Source of the DNA: Malania oleifera
Taxonomy: Eukaryota > Streptophyta > Magnoliopsida > Santalales > Ximeniaceae
Length of the DNA: 64,000 bases
Direction of reading: 5' to 3'
Assembly (NCBI RefSeq): GCF_029873635.1
Contig: NC_080422.1
Span: 9,765,764 to 9,829,763 of the forward strand
Within the stretch, counting starts at the first letter, position 1. Each line of letters opens with the position of its first letter. A model generated the notes under the pieces. It saw nothing but the letters and a program-made list of their open reading frames with translations. It was not told the origin of the DNA and did no database searches. A program made the translations under genes and the position numbers. Of this stretch, positions 10,224 to 23,484 are shown in pieces.

Positions 10224-13200
10224 TTCTCCCCCTTTTTGATGATGACAAATATGATTGGCAAAAATATAAGGTTAAGCCTAAGAAGGCTCCCCCTCACAAT
10301 ATGCATCCAATGTATTTTTAAACAAAAGTCCTACCCATTATTTTTGCCTCTTTCCATCTCCCCCTTTTGGCAACAGCAAAAAGGGCCATTTGAGTTAAAA
10401 TCTTAGGCAATGGGTAAGATTACATTTATACATGATGAATTTTGGAAAGAATTTTGAAAAATCGGCAGAGTGCAGTTTGTAAATCGAGCTTTCCAAAATA
10501 AATCCTATATAAGATGTAACCTGTTTGAGTTTAACTATGTCCTAACTTTTTATCCACAACTACTCAAATAGTTCAGTATGGTCCCACAAATATATAAGTT
10601 CAAGATGATCATTAAATGGACAAGTTTTGCATCTCAAATGATAATCACTATAATCATGCTATAGATATATATTGGACATGTGCACACAATCAACTTTCAC
10701 AAAGTCTAAAGCAAGAAGATAAGTCAACAATAGAATTAGTTGCTAAGACTTAGAAAGTTCCCATGAGAGAGCTGCGTGTAAATTTATGCAAGTTTTGAGA
10801 CATTTAAGTTTAGGAAGCTTCTCTACTATGCATTAAGCCTAACTCACGTCTAATTTGTATGAATCTATCCTCGGGTAGTGGTTTAGTGAATATATCAGCC
10901 CACTATTCATTAGTGCATACAAACTCAAGAGCCACATCTCCTTTTTGCACATGATCACGAAGAAAATGATGTCTAATCTCAATGTGTTTAGTTTGTGAAT
11001 GTGAGATAGGATTTTTAGAGATGTTGATTGTACAAGTATTATCACATTTAATCGGTATTGTTTCATAGTGTAATCTAAAATCCACAAGTTGTTGTTTCAA
11101 ATAAAGAGTTTGGGCACAACAACTTCCAGCCGCAATGTATTTAGCTTCGGCTGTGGATAAGGCAACTGAGTTTTGTTTCTTGGAGAACCAAGAAACAAGA
11201 GATTGTCCTAGGTAATGACAAGTGCCGCTAGTACTTTTTCTATCAACCTTACTACCGGCAAAGTCAGCACCAGTGTAACTAACAATATCAAAGGTAGTAT
11301 GCTTAGGGTACCACAAGCCTAACTTTATAGTCCCAACTAGATACCTAAGGATTCGTTTGACAGCTTTTAAGTGAGATTCCTTAGGGGCAGCCTAAAACCT
11401 AGTACACATACATACACTAAACATAATATCAGGCCTACTAGCAGTGAGGTATAGGAGACTCCCAATCATGCCACGATATAATTTTACATCAATAGGGATT
11501 CCTTACTCATCTTTATCAAGCTTAATGGAAGAGTTCATAGGTGTACCAAGAATTTTACAATCTTCCATATTAAATTTCTTTAACAAGTCCCTAATGTATT
11601 TAGATTGGCATATGAAAGTTCTATGATTAGCTTGCTTAATTTGTAGCCCTAAGAAGAAACTAAGTTCACCCATCATGCTCATTTCAAATTCACTTTGCAT
11701 GCATTTGGCAAACTCATTACACAACTTATTATTAGTTGCTCCAAAAATGATATCGTCCCCAAAAATTTGAACAAGGAGCATATCATCATTTTTGGACTTG
11801 ATGAAAAGTGTAGTGTCGATCTTGCCACAAGTGAACCCATTTTCTAGTAGAAAACCACTAAGCCTCTTATACCAAGCTCTAGGAGCTTGTTTCAATCCAT
11901 ACAAGGCTTTAGATAACCGGTAAACATGATCAGGATATTTATGATTTTCAAAATCAGGTGGTTGTTCTACGTATACCTCTTCATTAATGTAGACATTTAG
12001 AAAAGCGCTTTTAACATCCATTTGAAACAATTTAAAATTTTTAAAAGCAGCAAAGGCAAGTAGCATATGAATGACTTCTAATCTAGCAACAGGAGCATAT
12101 GTTTCATCAAAGTCAATCCCTTCCTGTTGGTTATACCCTTGGGCAACTAGTCTAGTTTTATTCCTAGTTACTACTCCATTCTCATCTTTCTTATTTCTAT
12201 ATACCCATTTAGTTCCAATTATGGTATGCTCATTAGGCCTAGGAACTAAGGTCCACACTTTCCTTCTTTCGAATTGGTTAAGTTCTTCTTGCATGGGCAT
12301 CACCCAAGACTCATCCTCTATGGCTTCTTTAATATTTTTAGGTTCTTCTTGGGATAAGAAAGCGGAATGGTTCACTATATTTCTCAAGGAGGATCTTGTG
12401 GCTACTCCACGGGATGGTTTGCCTATGATTTGATCTATAGGATGACTTCTAATGAATTTCCAATCTCTAGGCAACTCCTGATTTCCGTTTTCATTATCTT
12501 CAAGTGATTTTTCATTTGCTTCTTGATTTTCACTTGCATTGTTTTCAATAAACATTTTCTCTATTCATTTTCTAATATCAATATCATCGTCATCATCTTT
12601 ATTAGAAAATGAATTAGACTCATCAAACACAATGTGAATAGATTTAATCACAGTTAAAGTTCTTTTATTGAAAACCCTATATGCTTTACTATTAAGTGCA
12701 TAGCCTAGGAAGATTCCTTCATCAGATTTCGAGTCAAATTTTCCTAGATGCTCATTATCTCTAAGCACAAAGCATTTACAACCAAACACATGAAAATAGG
12801 AAATATTAGGCTTATGGTTGTTCCATAATTCATAAGGGGTTTTATTAATTGATGGTCTAATCAACACCCTATTCATAACATAGCATGCAGTATTAATGGC
12901 CTCGGCCCAAAAATATTTAGGTAAGTTATGCTCATTCAACATAGTTTTACCCATTTCTTGTAGTGATTTATTCTTTCTTTCTACTACACCATTTTGTTGA
13001 GGTGTCCTAGGTGCAGAGAAGTTACGTGATATGCCCTCTAAATCACAATATTTTTCTATGCTTTCATTTTTGAATTCCGTGCCTCTATCACTTCTTATGT
13101 GAGTGATTTTATATCCTTTTTCATTTTGAATTCTTCTACAAAGTTTGGTGAATTGTTCATATGATTCATTTTTATGTGCAAGAAACAACATCCATGTGAA

Positions 13201-15610
13201 TCTAGGAAAGTCATCCATAATTACAAAAGCATAAGATTTACCACCAAGACTTTGCATAGAATTAGGTCCAAATAGATCTAGATGAAGCATCTCCAAAGGT
13301 CTAGTAGTAGATATGAATTTCTTTTTCTTAAAACTAGATTTTGTTTGCTTACCCATTTGACATGCATCACATATTTTATTCTTTACAAAAGACATCTTAG
13401 GCAAGCCTTTAACCAATTCCTTTCTAACAAGTTTAGATAATAAATCCATACTAGCATATCCTAAACGCCTATGCCACAACCAACTAGTTTCATTTATAGC
13501 AGAAAAACATGTTACTTGTTGTGAAGCTAAATTATCAAGAGAGGAAGTATAGACATTTTCATGTCTATCAGCAGTAAAAAGCACCTTGTGATTTGTTTTA
13601 TTTTCTACTATGCATTTGTCATTTTCAAAAGATACTTTATATCCTATGTCACTTAGTTGACTTATGCTAAGTAGATTATGTTTCAGTCCATCAACCAATA
13701 AAACATTATGAATAGTAGGAGAGGAATCCTTACCAACCTTACGTACCCCGATGATCTTTTGGCATTGTCGCCAAAAGTTACATAGCCTCCATCCTTGGGA
13801 AAAATTGAAGTGATTTTTCCCTTGTCGCTGGTCTTGTGCCGTGAGCACTCACTACCCAAGTACCATCTGTCCTTGGAGGAGGACGATCTTAGGCATACCT
13901 ACAAAATAAGCTAAGTGACTAATGTTGGTTCCCAAATTTTGTTGGGTCCACGAGGGTTAATAGCAGGATCTCCCTTAACTACCCATACCTTTCTAATTCT
14001 AGCATGCTTATTCCTAAGTGGACAATCAAATTGAATGTGACTAATCTGTTTACATTTAAAGCATCTTAACCTACATTTAGGTTCTTTAAGAGGAATATGA
14101 GATTTTGACTCACGTGTAAAGTGTCCTAAGTAAAGATTAGGTCGTCTAACATTTTCAATACCATTAAAACCAAGACCCTCTTTACTTAAGGAGTTTCTTT
14201 GGGCACCAAGTAATTTTTTAAAATTTTCTTTGCCCGTAGTGAATTTAAAAATGATTTTGGAGCTATCCTCCAATTTCCTCTCAAGCTCAACAACAGTAGC
14301 ATCCTTTTCTTTTAAAATAGAAGCATGAGAGGTTTTTGCCATATTAAATAATTTTGACCAATTTTCACATTTCTTTTTCAAATCATTATTCTCGTTGGTC
14401 ATTTTGCCTAAAAATTTTGAAACACGAATATATTCAAATTGCAATTCTTTAAATGTAGGCATGCTGTCAGAATCACAATCATCAGATGAATAATAAGAAG
14501 ATGAAGAACTAGAAGACAATACCTCATCCTCGTGTGCCATCAAGCACAAATTAGCGACCTCCATGTCACTATGATCTGAATCTAAATCGCTGCTGCTGAA
14601 TTGGTCCCATGAAGTCCCAGCCTTCATGGCTTTCTTCTTTTTCTTAGTCTCCTTTTTCAGCAGTGGACAGTCGGGTTTGATGTGTCCCACCTTGTTGCAG
14701 TTATAGTATGTAGGAGCATTTTATTTTTCTTTTCTTTTGCTGGACTCTCCCTTCTCATTGGTGGAGTCTCTATATTTTTCAAATGGTTTCCTGTTCTTCT
14801 TGAAAAATCTGCTAAACTTTCTGGTTAGCATGACTATTTCATCATCAGTGTCAGACTCACTGCACTCACTAGATGTGTTATTAGATGCTTTCAGTGCAGT
14901 CACTTTCTTAGCCTTATTATGCTCATTAAGTCTCTCATTTATGGACAATTCATAAGTAATCAAGGAGTTTATCAATTCATCCAAGGTCATGGCCTTAAGG
15001 TCTCTACCCTCAGTAACGGTCGTAGCCTTGACTTCCCAAACAGGAGGTAAGCCTCTGAGGATCTTCCTGATCATCTTATATGTGGGATAAGTCTTTCCTA
15101 ATGCATGCAGTGATCTTATGATGTGTGTGAATCTAGTGTACATGCTCTGAATGGACTCACCTACATTCATCCTAAAGGCCTCATACTCATTGTTCAACAT
15201 ATCTATCCTACTGTCTTTCACATATCTAGTATCCTCATATATGACCTCCAACTTATCCCATATCTCTTTTGCAGTAGAACATGTCATAATCCTGTTAAAT
15301 TCATTTATATAAAGACTACAGTATAAAATATTCATGACAGTGGCATTAAGACTAACAACTTTCATATGATCATCATTATATTCATCCTCACCCTCAGTTT
15401 TCATAGGGACATTGTTTCCCTTAGAGACAATCCTCCACACCTTCCAATCAGTATTCTGAAGGTAGATGTGCATCCTCTGTTTCCAGAATGTGTAATTAAC
15501 ACCACTAAAAATAGGAGGTCGTGTGGAAGATGGTCCCACAGGGAAAGGGGTCACGGAGCTATGAGCCATATGTGATCTTTTTGCAAAATAACAACTAGTC
15601 TATGCTACGT

Positions 15611-15624
15611 GGCTCTGATACCAA
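15611..15624 (-). other. Primer binding site, initiator tRNA-Met
   Basis: The minus strand reads TTGGTATCAGAGC directly after the 5' LTR end, complementary to the 3' end of plant initiator tRNA-Met. Confidence 0.9.
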
Positions 15625-15625
15625 T

Positions 15626-17804
15626 TGTTAGCTTTATCGTGATCCCAAAAGGGGGAATGAATTGGTATTTTTAAAATTTAACCCCTAAGTATTCCTCATA
15701 ACAACAGTATGTTCACAACCCTATTGTCAATCTAGTGCAAGTAATATAAATATATCAGAAATTAAATAAAGCAGTTTAATCAATTACACAAGTACCAGAA
15801 AGTAGTAAAGAGAGGGTGACACGCAGATATGTTATCGAGATTTGGCCAACTGCCTACGTCCCCACCTTGGCTAACTAGCACAAGGATTACCACAATAACT
15901 TGCTCACTTAAACGGGTGGAGCGGCACCTATACAAACCAGGTCAATTAGCACAGGGCTGACCTCAACCTTTACACCAATCCTTACCGGATTGGATTACCG
16001 CCCCCTCAAGCCACGCCTGGAATCACTCAGGTTTACAATCAAATGGTACAATATGAAAAGTGATTTCACGTAAAGCAGATTTGTACCCAAATGCGCGCAA
16101 TCACAAACACCACAGATGATTTAATATGTAAGCTCAGTGTGGTCTAAGTAGTTCAACTCTCAAAGGTATTTTCTATCAGTGTAATGCGTACGTGAGAGTG
16201 TCGGCAAGCAATCTTTGTATTTCAATATGTTCTCAATCAAGAAGTTTAAACAAAGATATCATGCAAGATTCAAATATTCTAAATAGCATAATATGTCATT
16301 CACTTCAAATAGTGTATATGCTTGGTTTGCAAAGGATATGCAATCTTTGTATTCAGTAAATGATATAAACTTGAATAAATATTGCCACAAAGATTAGTAT
16401 AACAAACACAAATATCTTTCCACAAAAATGTCAATATGAATACCACAAAATATTTGAGTAAATTTGAAAATATTTTTGCAAGCCAAAAAAAAAATACAAA
16501 CTTCCTAAGATATTGCAACGAAAATGCAACACTCGGAAGTTCAACAAAGTCTTCTTAGGATAGGCTTATGAGTAAAGCCCCCTAAGAACACTTCGGTAAT
16601 GCTCTTGAAAAAATCGACTCAAACACTTACGAAATAAGAGAGCAACCCTCTAAATAATAACACTCAATATACTTACAAATGATACAGAGAAGTGAAGAAG
16701 GTAAGTTTGAGTGGATTTAGAAAGAGTATAAGCAGTAGGATATATTTTTCTTGAGAAAGAAATTTGGATTTTTGTTTTTGCTAATCAACCTCTAATTTTC
16801 CCAAATGAAGGGGTATATATAGACACCCCATGAATTATGACCGTTGGGGACCTATTAGGAATTATTAGGAAAGTTTAATGACCTTTCAAATATTTTAACC
16901 CTGTTTAAAAATATTTAATCAAGGTAAAAATCAGGGCAACCCGAGAGGTCTGGTCGACCAGAACAGTTTCGGTCGACCAGAACAGTTTCGGTCGACTAGG
17001 GTTCATATGGTTCGGTCGACCAGGGCATTTTTGAATTGAGGGTTCAGTTGATTGAAAGTGGGCGATTTCCCATTTCTTCGAGGTTCGGTCACCGGACAAT
17101 TTTGAACTAACTGGTTCGGTCGACCAGACAATTAGGATTTTTCCCGAGGACCCTCGGTCGACCTGGTAGTTGGTATACAAATTTGGTTCGGTCGATCAGA
17201 TGGTTAATTTGTTGACCTCAGGGGGTTTCGGTCAACCGGGGGGTTTTGAACTACATTGGTTCGGTCGACTAGGGCTTTGGTCAACTGTTGACCCAGACCT
17301 GTTTCGGTCGACCGGGGCAGAATGAACTACCTTGGCCGGTCGATCGAAAATGCACAAAGTGTGCATTTCAGTCCCGTTTCAATACACATTCACCCTATTC
17401 AAGTTCCTAATACATGCAAGTGCAAAGGTGAGTATCCTAAGGTCACTTTGGGTCCAATTTTGAAGACACCGAAAAAATCCGGTATCGGTCGACCGAAGGG
17501 TAAACCCTAAGGTCAATCTAAGGTCACTTTAGGTTGTATTTTGGTTTGAACTTACGTAATAAATCATGCATGTGATGTGTGTGAACTTATTATAAACCAG
17601 AGCCCTAATTACTATTACAGACCAATTTTCACAAATGAAATATATTACAACATTGATATAAATTGGTCTTCATTCATCATTTACTCCATGTGCATATGCA
17701 TTATGATCTTGACAATTAAGGTTCCAGCACATAATCTCAAATACCCATTAGATATTATGAGTATTTGTCATAATTAAAACCGAGCGTGACCTATAAGGTC
17801 AACA
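15626..17804 (-). repeat. Sirevirus 5' LTR (right)
   Basis: This 2179-base LTR is the partner of 8070-10223. It begins TGTTGACCTTATAGGTCACG at 17804 on the minus strand. TATATATA lies at 16814-16821. Flanked on the right by target duplication AAGAC at 17805-17809. Confidence 0.93.
16945..17345. promoter_or_regulatory. Palindrome array in Sirevirus 5' LTR, core GTCGAC
   Basis: Roughly fourteen GGTCGACC-centred units, at least eight with an exact GTCGAC, lie about 120 bases or more upstream of the TATA box. This is the LTR copy that would drive the element's transcript. Confidence 0.75.
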
Positions 17805-19902
17805 AAGACAATACTAAAATCTCATATACCTACTGCAAATATTCCAGTACGTATTGATATCCTTGAAGGACAACATCCAGCTAATAAATCTAAGCAGCAA
17901 GTTAAACGTGGAAGGCCTGTTGGTGCAAAAGATAGAACTCCCAGAAGGAGAAAGTTGAAATTTGTAAACACTTCAAAAGAGGTTATAGAGGTAAATAATC
18001 CAATCATCATTCACAAACCCATTTCTCTTGAAAATAAAATTCCTATTATAGAATCTCCCGAAGAGAAATCTCCTCCTAAAGAGGAACTTCCTGAAAAGGA
18101 ATCTCCTGAAGAGAGTACTCTTTAAGAGACATCCTTTGAAAATGGACAAGTACCTGAAAGTAATAATGAGATCTCAATATATTACACATAAGAAGTGTGA
18201 GATAGAAATAAAGTTGTTGTCAACGACACATTTGCATATGCAGTAGCTATTGACATTACCAGAAGTAATGAGGATCCTGTACCTAAATCTGTTAATGAAT
18301 GTCGATATAGAAGTGATTGATCAAAATGGAAAGAGACTATCATAGTTGAAAAAGAGAAGTTTTTGTACCTGTAGTCCAGACACTAGAAGATGTCTAACCT
18401 GTTGGATACAAATGAGTATTTATGCCCAAGCGAAATGAAAATAATGAAATTACTCGATATAAAGTAAGGCTTGTGATACAAGGTTTCTCGCAGAAACTCA
18501 GAATTGATTATGAGGAGACATATTCTCCAGTAATGGATGAAATTACTTTCATATTCTTAACTGGGCTAACAGTTGTTGAATGATTGAGCATGCATCTTAT
18601 GTATGTAGTAACAACATACCTATATGGATCGTTGGATAGTGAAATTTATATGAAAATCCCTAAAGCATTTCAATTGTTTTAAGCAAAACCTAAAAATTTA
18701 TATTCAATCAAACTCCAACGTTTCTTATATGGATTAAAGCAATCTGGACGCATGTGGTACAATCGATTAAGTGAGTACCTTGTGAAAGAAGGGTTCATTA
18801 ATGATCTAATTTGTCCATGCGTTTTTATTAAAAGATCAGAATTTAGATTTTCTATAATTATTGTTTATGTTGATAATTTGAATTTAGTCGGGACTCCGGA
18901 AGAGCTTACTATAATTGTTAATTATTTAATGACAAAATTTGAAATGAAAGATTTAGGAAAGACAAAATAAATTCTTGGCCTATAGATTGAACATGTAAAT
19001 GACAAAATTTTTGTTCATCAATCTAGATATATCGAAAAGGTAATGAGGCAATTCTATATGAATAAAGTTCATCCTTTTGGGATCTCCAATGATGGTGCAA
19101 TCACTTGACATTAAGAAAGATTCATTTCGACCTCATGATGAGGGGGAGGAATTACTTGATCTTGAAGTACCATATTTAAGTGCTATTGACTCTTTGATGT
19201 ATCTAACTAATTGTAGAAGACCTGACATTGCATTTGTTGTGAATCTATTAGTAAGATATAGTTCTGCTCCTACTCGGCGACATTGGAATGGAATTAAATA
19301 CATTCTGCACTATTTGAGAGGTACATCTGATTTGGGTCTATTTTACTCGTTTGATTCTAAATCTCAACTAGCAGGATATGCAAATGTTGAATATCTATCT
19401 GATCCTCACAATGCTAAATCTCAAACTAGGTATGCATTTCTTTATGGAAAAATTGCTATATCTTAGAAATCAGTGAAGCAGGCAATTACAACAACATCAT
19501 CCAATCATTCTGAAATACTAGCTATCCATGAAGTTAGTAGAGAATGTGTGTGGCTGATATCAATGATTTTTCATATCCAAGAAAATTGTGGTCTTCAATT
19601 AATCAAGGATATTCTAACAGTTTTGTATGAAGATAACGCCGCATGTATAACACAATTGAGTGGAGGATACATAAAGGGTGACAGAATAAAACATATCTCT
19701 CCAAAATTCTTCTATTCACATGAACTCCAGAAGAATGATGATATAGATGTACAACAGATCCGATCAAGTGATAATCTAGCAGATTTGTTCACTAAAACTT
19801 TACCTCCTATAACATTCAAGAAATTGGTTCATCTCATCGGAATGAGACATCTTAAAGATCTTAGCAGGATAAGTTAATATATGAGTGACATTCAAGGGGG
19901 AG

Positions 19903-20351
19903 TGTTGTGAAATAAATTATGGATGTCAGCATCCCCATAAATGCCTCCAACCAATCCCATTACTCTTGCTCCCTTAAAGCATCCATATCTTCCATGCTCG
20001 TTGAATAATGAAGAAAAGACAACATAAATATAATTCTCACATGCTCATTTTGCGGCTATAAAAGGAAGTGCTGATGAGGATAAGAGGGTGCGCAAAAATC
20101 AAAAGAGAATCAGACTGAGAGGAAGGTAAACTCTGACAGAAAGAGGAGAAGTAGAAGAGAAAAGAAAAGTGAGATATTTTGTATAGGGTAAGGACATGAG
20201 AAATTTGTTCAAAACCAGATACATGTTGTAATTCCTTTTAACATAGTGGAGTTTGATCCTATTTGCCTGTGTAGTAGGTATATCCGAACCACATAAAAAT
20301 CTGGTCTCGTCTCCATTTATTTACTGTTGATTATCTGCATATTTTATAACA
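19903..20351 (+). repeat. Copia 3' LTR
   Basis: A 449-base LTR starting TGTTGTGAAATAAATTATGG directly after a polypurine tract and ending TTTTATAACA. A TATAAAAG box lies near 20055. No partner LTR is in the window. Confidence 0.8.
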
Positions 20352-21070
20352 ATACATATATTACTTTATGCTTTAGTTATGTTTATCACCTATATATCTA
20401 TATATATATTTATATATATTATTATTATAATTTAATTTAATTTATTATTTTATTTAATTAATCAATTAACTAATTAATTAATATTTTTTCTGAATTATTA
20501 CATATTAATTATATTTAAGCATATAATTTTAATTCTTGAAATTCAGTAAATATATTTATCTATATATTAATTATATAATTTATGAAGATAATTATAAGTT
20601 TCGATATAAAATTATATTAGATATCTTAATTTTAGAGATTTATATATTTTTATAATTATTTTTTATATTATAATAATATATGAATCAAAATTAATAAATT
20701 ATAAAATAAAGGAATTATAAATTTATTTAATATAATTTATAATTCTTATGATTTAATAAATATTATATATTTAAATTTTAATTATATGGTTTGTTACAAT
20801 ATAATTCTAAATTATAATAAAATGATAATAAAATATTATTAGATTAAGAATTTTTAAAAATTAAGAATTGATAGCTAAATTTATAAGTTTGCCACTCTTC
20901 AAGTAATAACACGTTAATTTTCTATCCTAAATTACTTATAAAATTCACTTAAATTAAGAAATTTCTTTGAGTGACATGGACTCTTTTTTTTTTAATATGT
21001 CAAAGTGCACCAGCACTTATTTAATAATAACCGTATAAACACTTTTCTAGTACTACCAAACATGGATTTT
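20352..21070. other. AT-rich intergenic stretch
   Basis: No gene or recognisable repeat. From about 20390 to 20880 the sequence is almost pure A/T with runs of TATATA and TTAATTAA, which resembles a matrix-attachment-like or decayed MITE sequence; neither is demonstrated. Confidence 0.5.
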
Positions 21071-21508
21071 AGTAATCATATAATTTCCCCCATAGGCATG
21101 GCGCGATGGAAAGACATCAGCACGTAGTAAGAAGCATCAGGGGTTCAATTCTAGGTAGATATGCTCACGGAACTAGCAGTATCTGTGGATGGTGAAAATT
21201 TACTCTATGAGTTAGCGGAGACCGTGGATGGTGAGAGTTCGCTTTATGAGCCAGCGAGAACCGTTGATTGTGAGAGTACTCTGTGAGCCAGTAGGGAGCG
21301 TGGATGGTAATGAAGATGTGTTCTGGAAGTTGGGTTGGCCGAACGTCCAACTGATGCACGAAAGCCGTGTCCGCATTTCGGACTTTACTTGATCAGCGAA
21401 ATTTAGGGAGAGGACGCTAATTCGTAGATTTGGTGCCGCACCAGGGGGTCCGAAAGACTTATTGATAGCTGAAGTTTTTATGTAATAAAAAAAAAGTAAT
21501 CGTATAAT
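21071..21508 (+). mobile_element. tRNA-derived SINE with target duplication
   Basis: The SINE body (about 21085-21494) starts CCCCCATAGGCATGGCGCG, has a GCGCGATGG A-box-like region, a good Pol III B box GGTTCAATTCT at 21142-21152, four internal units of about 40 bases built around CCGTGGATGGTGAGAGTT (about 21165-21315), a unique tail with GCACCAGGGGGTCCGAA and a poly(A) end. It is flanked by AGTAATCATATAAT (21071-21084) and AGTAATCGTATAAT (21495-21508), a 14-base duplication with one mismatch. Two related copies lie at 33603 and 39445. Confidence 0.85.
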
Positions 21509-23484
21509 CAATTTTCACTCTCCTCAACTTAATCTCAATTGTTTTAACGTCCATGAAGATATTATCAAGATGACCATGATCTTAAACACATCAAGTACAA
21601 CAATAAGCATTCTAATTTGACTATTCGTCTTTTTGTCATGCTAAGGATTCCTTTAGTCTTTCTCAACTATTGTTGCTTCCTAATTAGAAGAGTGTAAAAA
21701 AAAAAAAAAATGAAACCTCCCCTCCTCTCCCTTACCTTCTCTACCCTTACCTTTGAGAGTATGAATTTCATATTTTAAATTTAAATTTGTATGGATTTGG
21801 ACAAAATATAGTTTAAAATCATATTTGATTTTTTTTTTCAAATCGACAAAAATCCAAATCTGAGCCTCCAAAATTATAACACTTCTTAAATAAATTAACG
21901 ATGATTGCTCGTGAGAGGTATATAATCCCTTACGTACTCATCCTTGTGTTAAGACTAAGTAGAAAATTTAGAAAGAATGATAGCATCCTAAAAAATGAGT
22001 ATGCTTACTAAATTCTAATTTCAAAATGAGTATTTTTGACAAAATGTTTTTAGTATTTTTGACTAAAAACTCTTTCTTTCTTATTTAATATCATTGACTC
22101 TTTCCACCATGTTTATTTAACAAAAAAGAAAAAGAAGAAAAAAAAATTCTGAAATTGCAAAAGGGTTATATAATTGTACATTATTTGGGCCCAGCCCAAG
22201 CCCATCATGCATGGGGGAGGAATTGCGAAGTGGGCCGGGCTCCTCTTGCCCGGTGGATTGAAAAACTCAAATACGATATGATTCCCCTTAGTATTTTGGC
22301 CCAAGCCCACATGGAGATACCTTTATTTGATTCAAGATCCAAATGGTTTTGTTGCCTCTTACAATCTCAGGCTAACTACAATAAGGTAAAGGTATTAATC
22401 TATTTTTGGTTTATTGGGCTCATTTTGCCTTAAAAAAAGTGTTTGACAACTTCCAAACATATTCCATCCTCCTATCATAATTATCTTCTTAGTGCATGTT
22501 CGAAACAACAACATATTTTTTCTCGTTTAAGCCTCACAATTACAAAAAAATAAAAGTTTTCAAGCCCTTCCATCTAATGGAAACACTCCCAATAATAAAT
22601 CTTACTTGATAAGGCTCACGTGTAATTTGATGAGATTCATTATTTGAAATATTTTCATTGAATGAGAATGATCGATAGGACCATGCCGATCATTCCAAAA
22701 GATCTAATTTTTCCTCCACAATTGCAAGATTTTTTCATTAGTGAATTATGTTTTTACGTGAAATTTACAGGTATATATATATATATCATACTTAAAATGA
22801 CTTTGAAATCAAATTTAATTGTATCAAATTAAGTATGATTTAGTTTGAACTATTAGGCCTCACAATTTTGTCTCATATAAGGTGTCCGGTAAGGCAAATA
22901 TTTCAAAGCTATGCTTGATGTGAGATCTTGACTCGACTTAATGCTTTTCCCTTGTGAAGGCGTACTAGGCAAGATTAGGCAAACTAATACATAGGAGGAC
23001 TCACATTTTAATTTTGATGGAAATTTCAACCGTCTTAATTAACATAAATTAAAAGAACTAATTGTTTCAATTTGTTTAAAAAAACAAACAAATAGAAACT
23101 TCTAATAATGCTAGCACCTACCTGTTACCAAGTTTAGTTACACTCGTTTTCTTGTTAATCTTATATGATATTTTGAAAATAATTTGATTGAAAGTTCATC
23201 AGTGCCTTTCCCTATTCTTAAGTCAATGTAAGAAATTGGAAAATGCTCAGATAAGATGATTGCTTATTATTTAAAACTTATGGCCTTTTACTTATAGCCC
23301 GTTAGTTTTCATTTTTAAGTTTCCTCCAGGGATTAAATGGTTATGAGATTAAGGATGTTGTTTAGTATCCCTCAATAATTTGTAAGACGATAGTTGATTT
23401 CGCTCTCATCAAATGCCCTCACTCTTTGTCTTAAAGGATCTTTAAGTTTGAGGAATAACTTCCATATGATTTGTATCATTTGAC
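21509..23484. other. Intergenic, no gene seen
   Basis: About 2 kb of AT-rich DNA. Open frames here are short and unconvincing. The only marked element is a cluster of GGGCC/GGCCC motifs at 22191-22310. Confidence 0.6.
22191..22310. promoter_or_regulatory. Cluster of site II-like TGGGCC/GCCCA motifs
   Basis: TGGGCCCAGCCCAAGCCCA, then GTGGGCCGGGC and TTGGCCCAAGCCCA occur within 120 bases. Site II (TGGGCC/T) motifs are common in plant promoters of growth-related genes, but no gene follows on either strand, so this may be a relic promoter or chance. Confidence 0.3.

Larger units (their letters stand above)
8070..17804 (-). mobile_element. Sirevirus (Copia), nearly complete, minus strand
   Basis: This 9.7-kb element has LTRs at both ends, a primer site for initiator tRNA-Met (15611-15624 on the minus strand) and a polypurine tract AAAAAGGGGGAGAA next to the 3' LTR (10224-10240). 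Parts in order on the minus strand: gag with zinc knuckles (about 15.57-13.9 kb), protease/GAG-pre-integrase and integrase core (about 13.85-12.6 kb; WHRRLGYAS and the HHCC signature visible), reverse transcriptase (about 12.55-11.5 kb) and RNase H (about 11.3-10.85 kb). About 600 bases between RNase H and the polypurine tract show no recognisable gene, so I see no envelope-like part. The element looks nearly whole but broken, with roughly five breaks. LTRs differ by about 5-6 percent over 400 bases compared by eye, suggesting an age of a few million years on the usual plant LTR clock. Confidence 0.93.
8030..20351 (+). mobile_element. Copia element, 5'-truncated, split by a nested Sirevirus
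   Basis: The right part (17810-20351) has a Copia linker with the KRGRPVGAKD motif (about 17.9 kb), reverse transcriptase (about 18.4-19.0 kb), RNase H (about 19.1-19.88 kb), a polypurine tract AAGGGGGAG near 19900 and a 3' LTR. The short left part (8030-8069) joins seamlessly to 17810 once the nested Sirevirus and one copy of its target duplication are set aside. The element's 5' end is absent; the left part abuts a Tekay-type LTR. Broken, with several breaks. Clade not assigned. Confidence 0.8.

Noticed and set aside
10240-10840. Possible envelope-like gene downstream of Sirevirus RNase H
   Set aside because: Some Sireviruses carry one, but this stretch shows only short, unrecognisable frames.
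12071-12433. 120-codon plus-strand open frame
   Set aside because: Antisense shadow of the Sirevirus reverse transcriptase region; no recognisable protein.
16945-17345. Regularly recurring short repeats that could be mistaken for a CRISPR array
   Set aside because: The spacing is irregular, the units are degenerate palindromes, the array occurs in both LTRs of a plant retrotransposon, and there is no cas gene.
20390-20880. Possible replication origin or matrix attachment region
   Set aside because: The only support is high A/T content, which is common in plant intergenic DNA.
22113-22433. Overlapping open frames of 65 and 92 codons
   Set aside because: No recognisable domain; low-complexity and GGGCC-rich sequence gives chance open frames.
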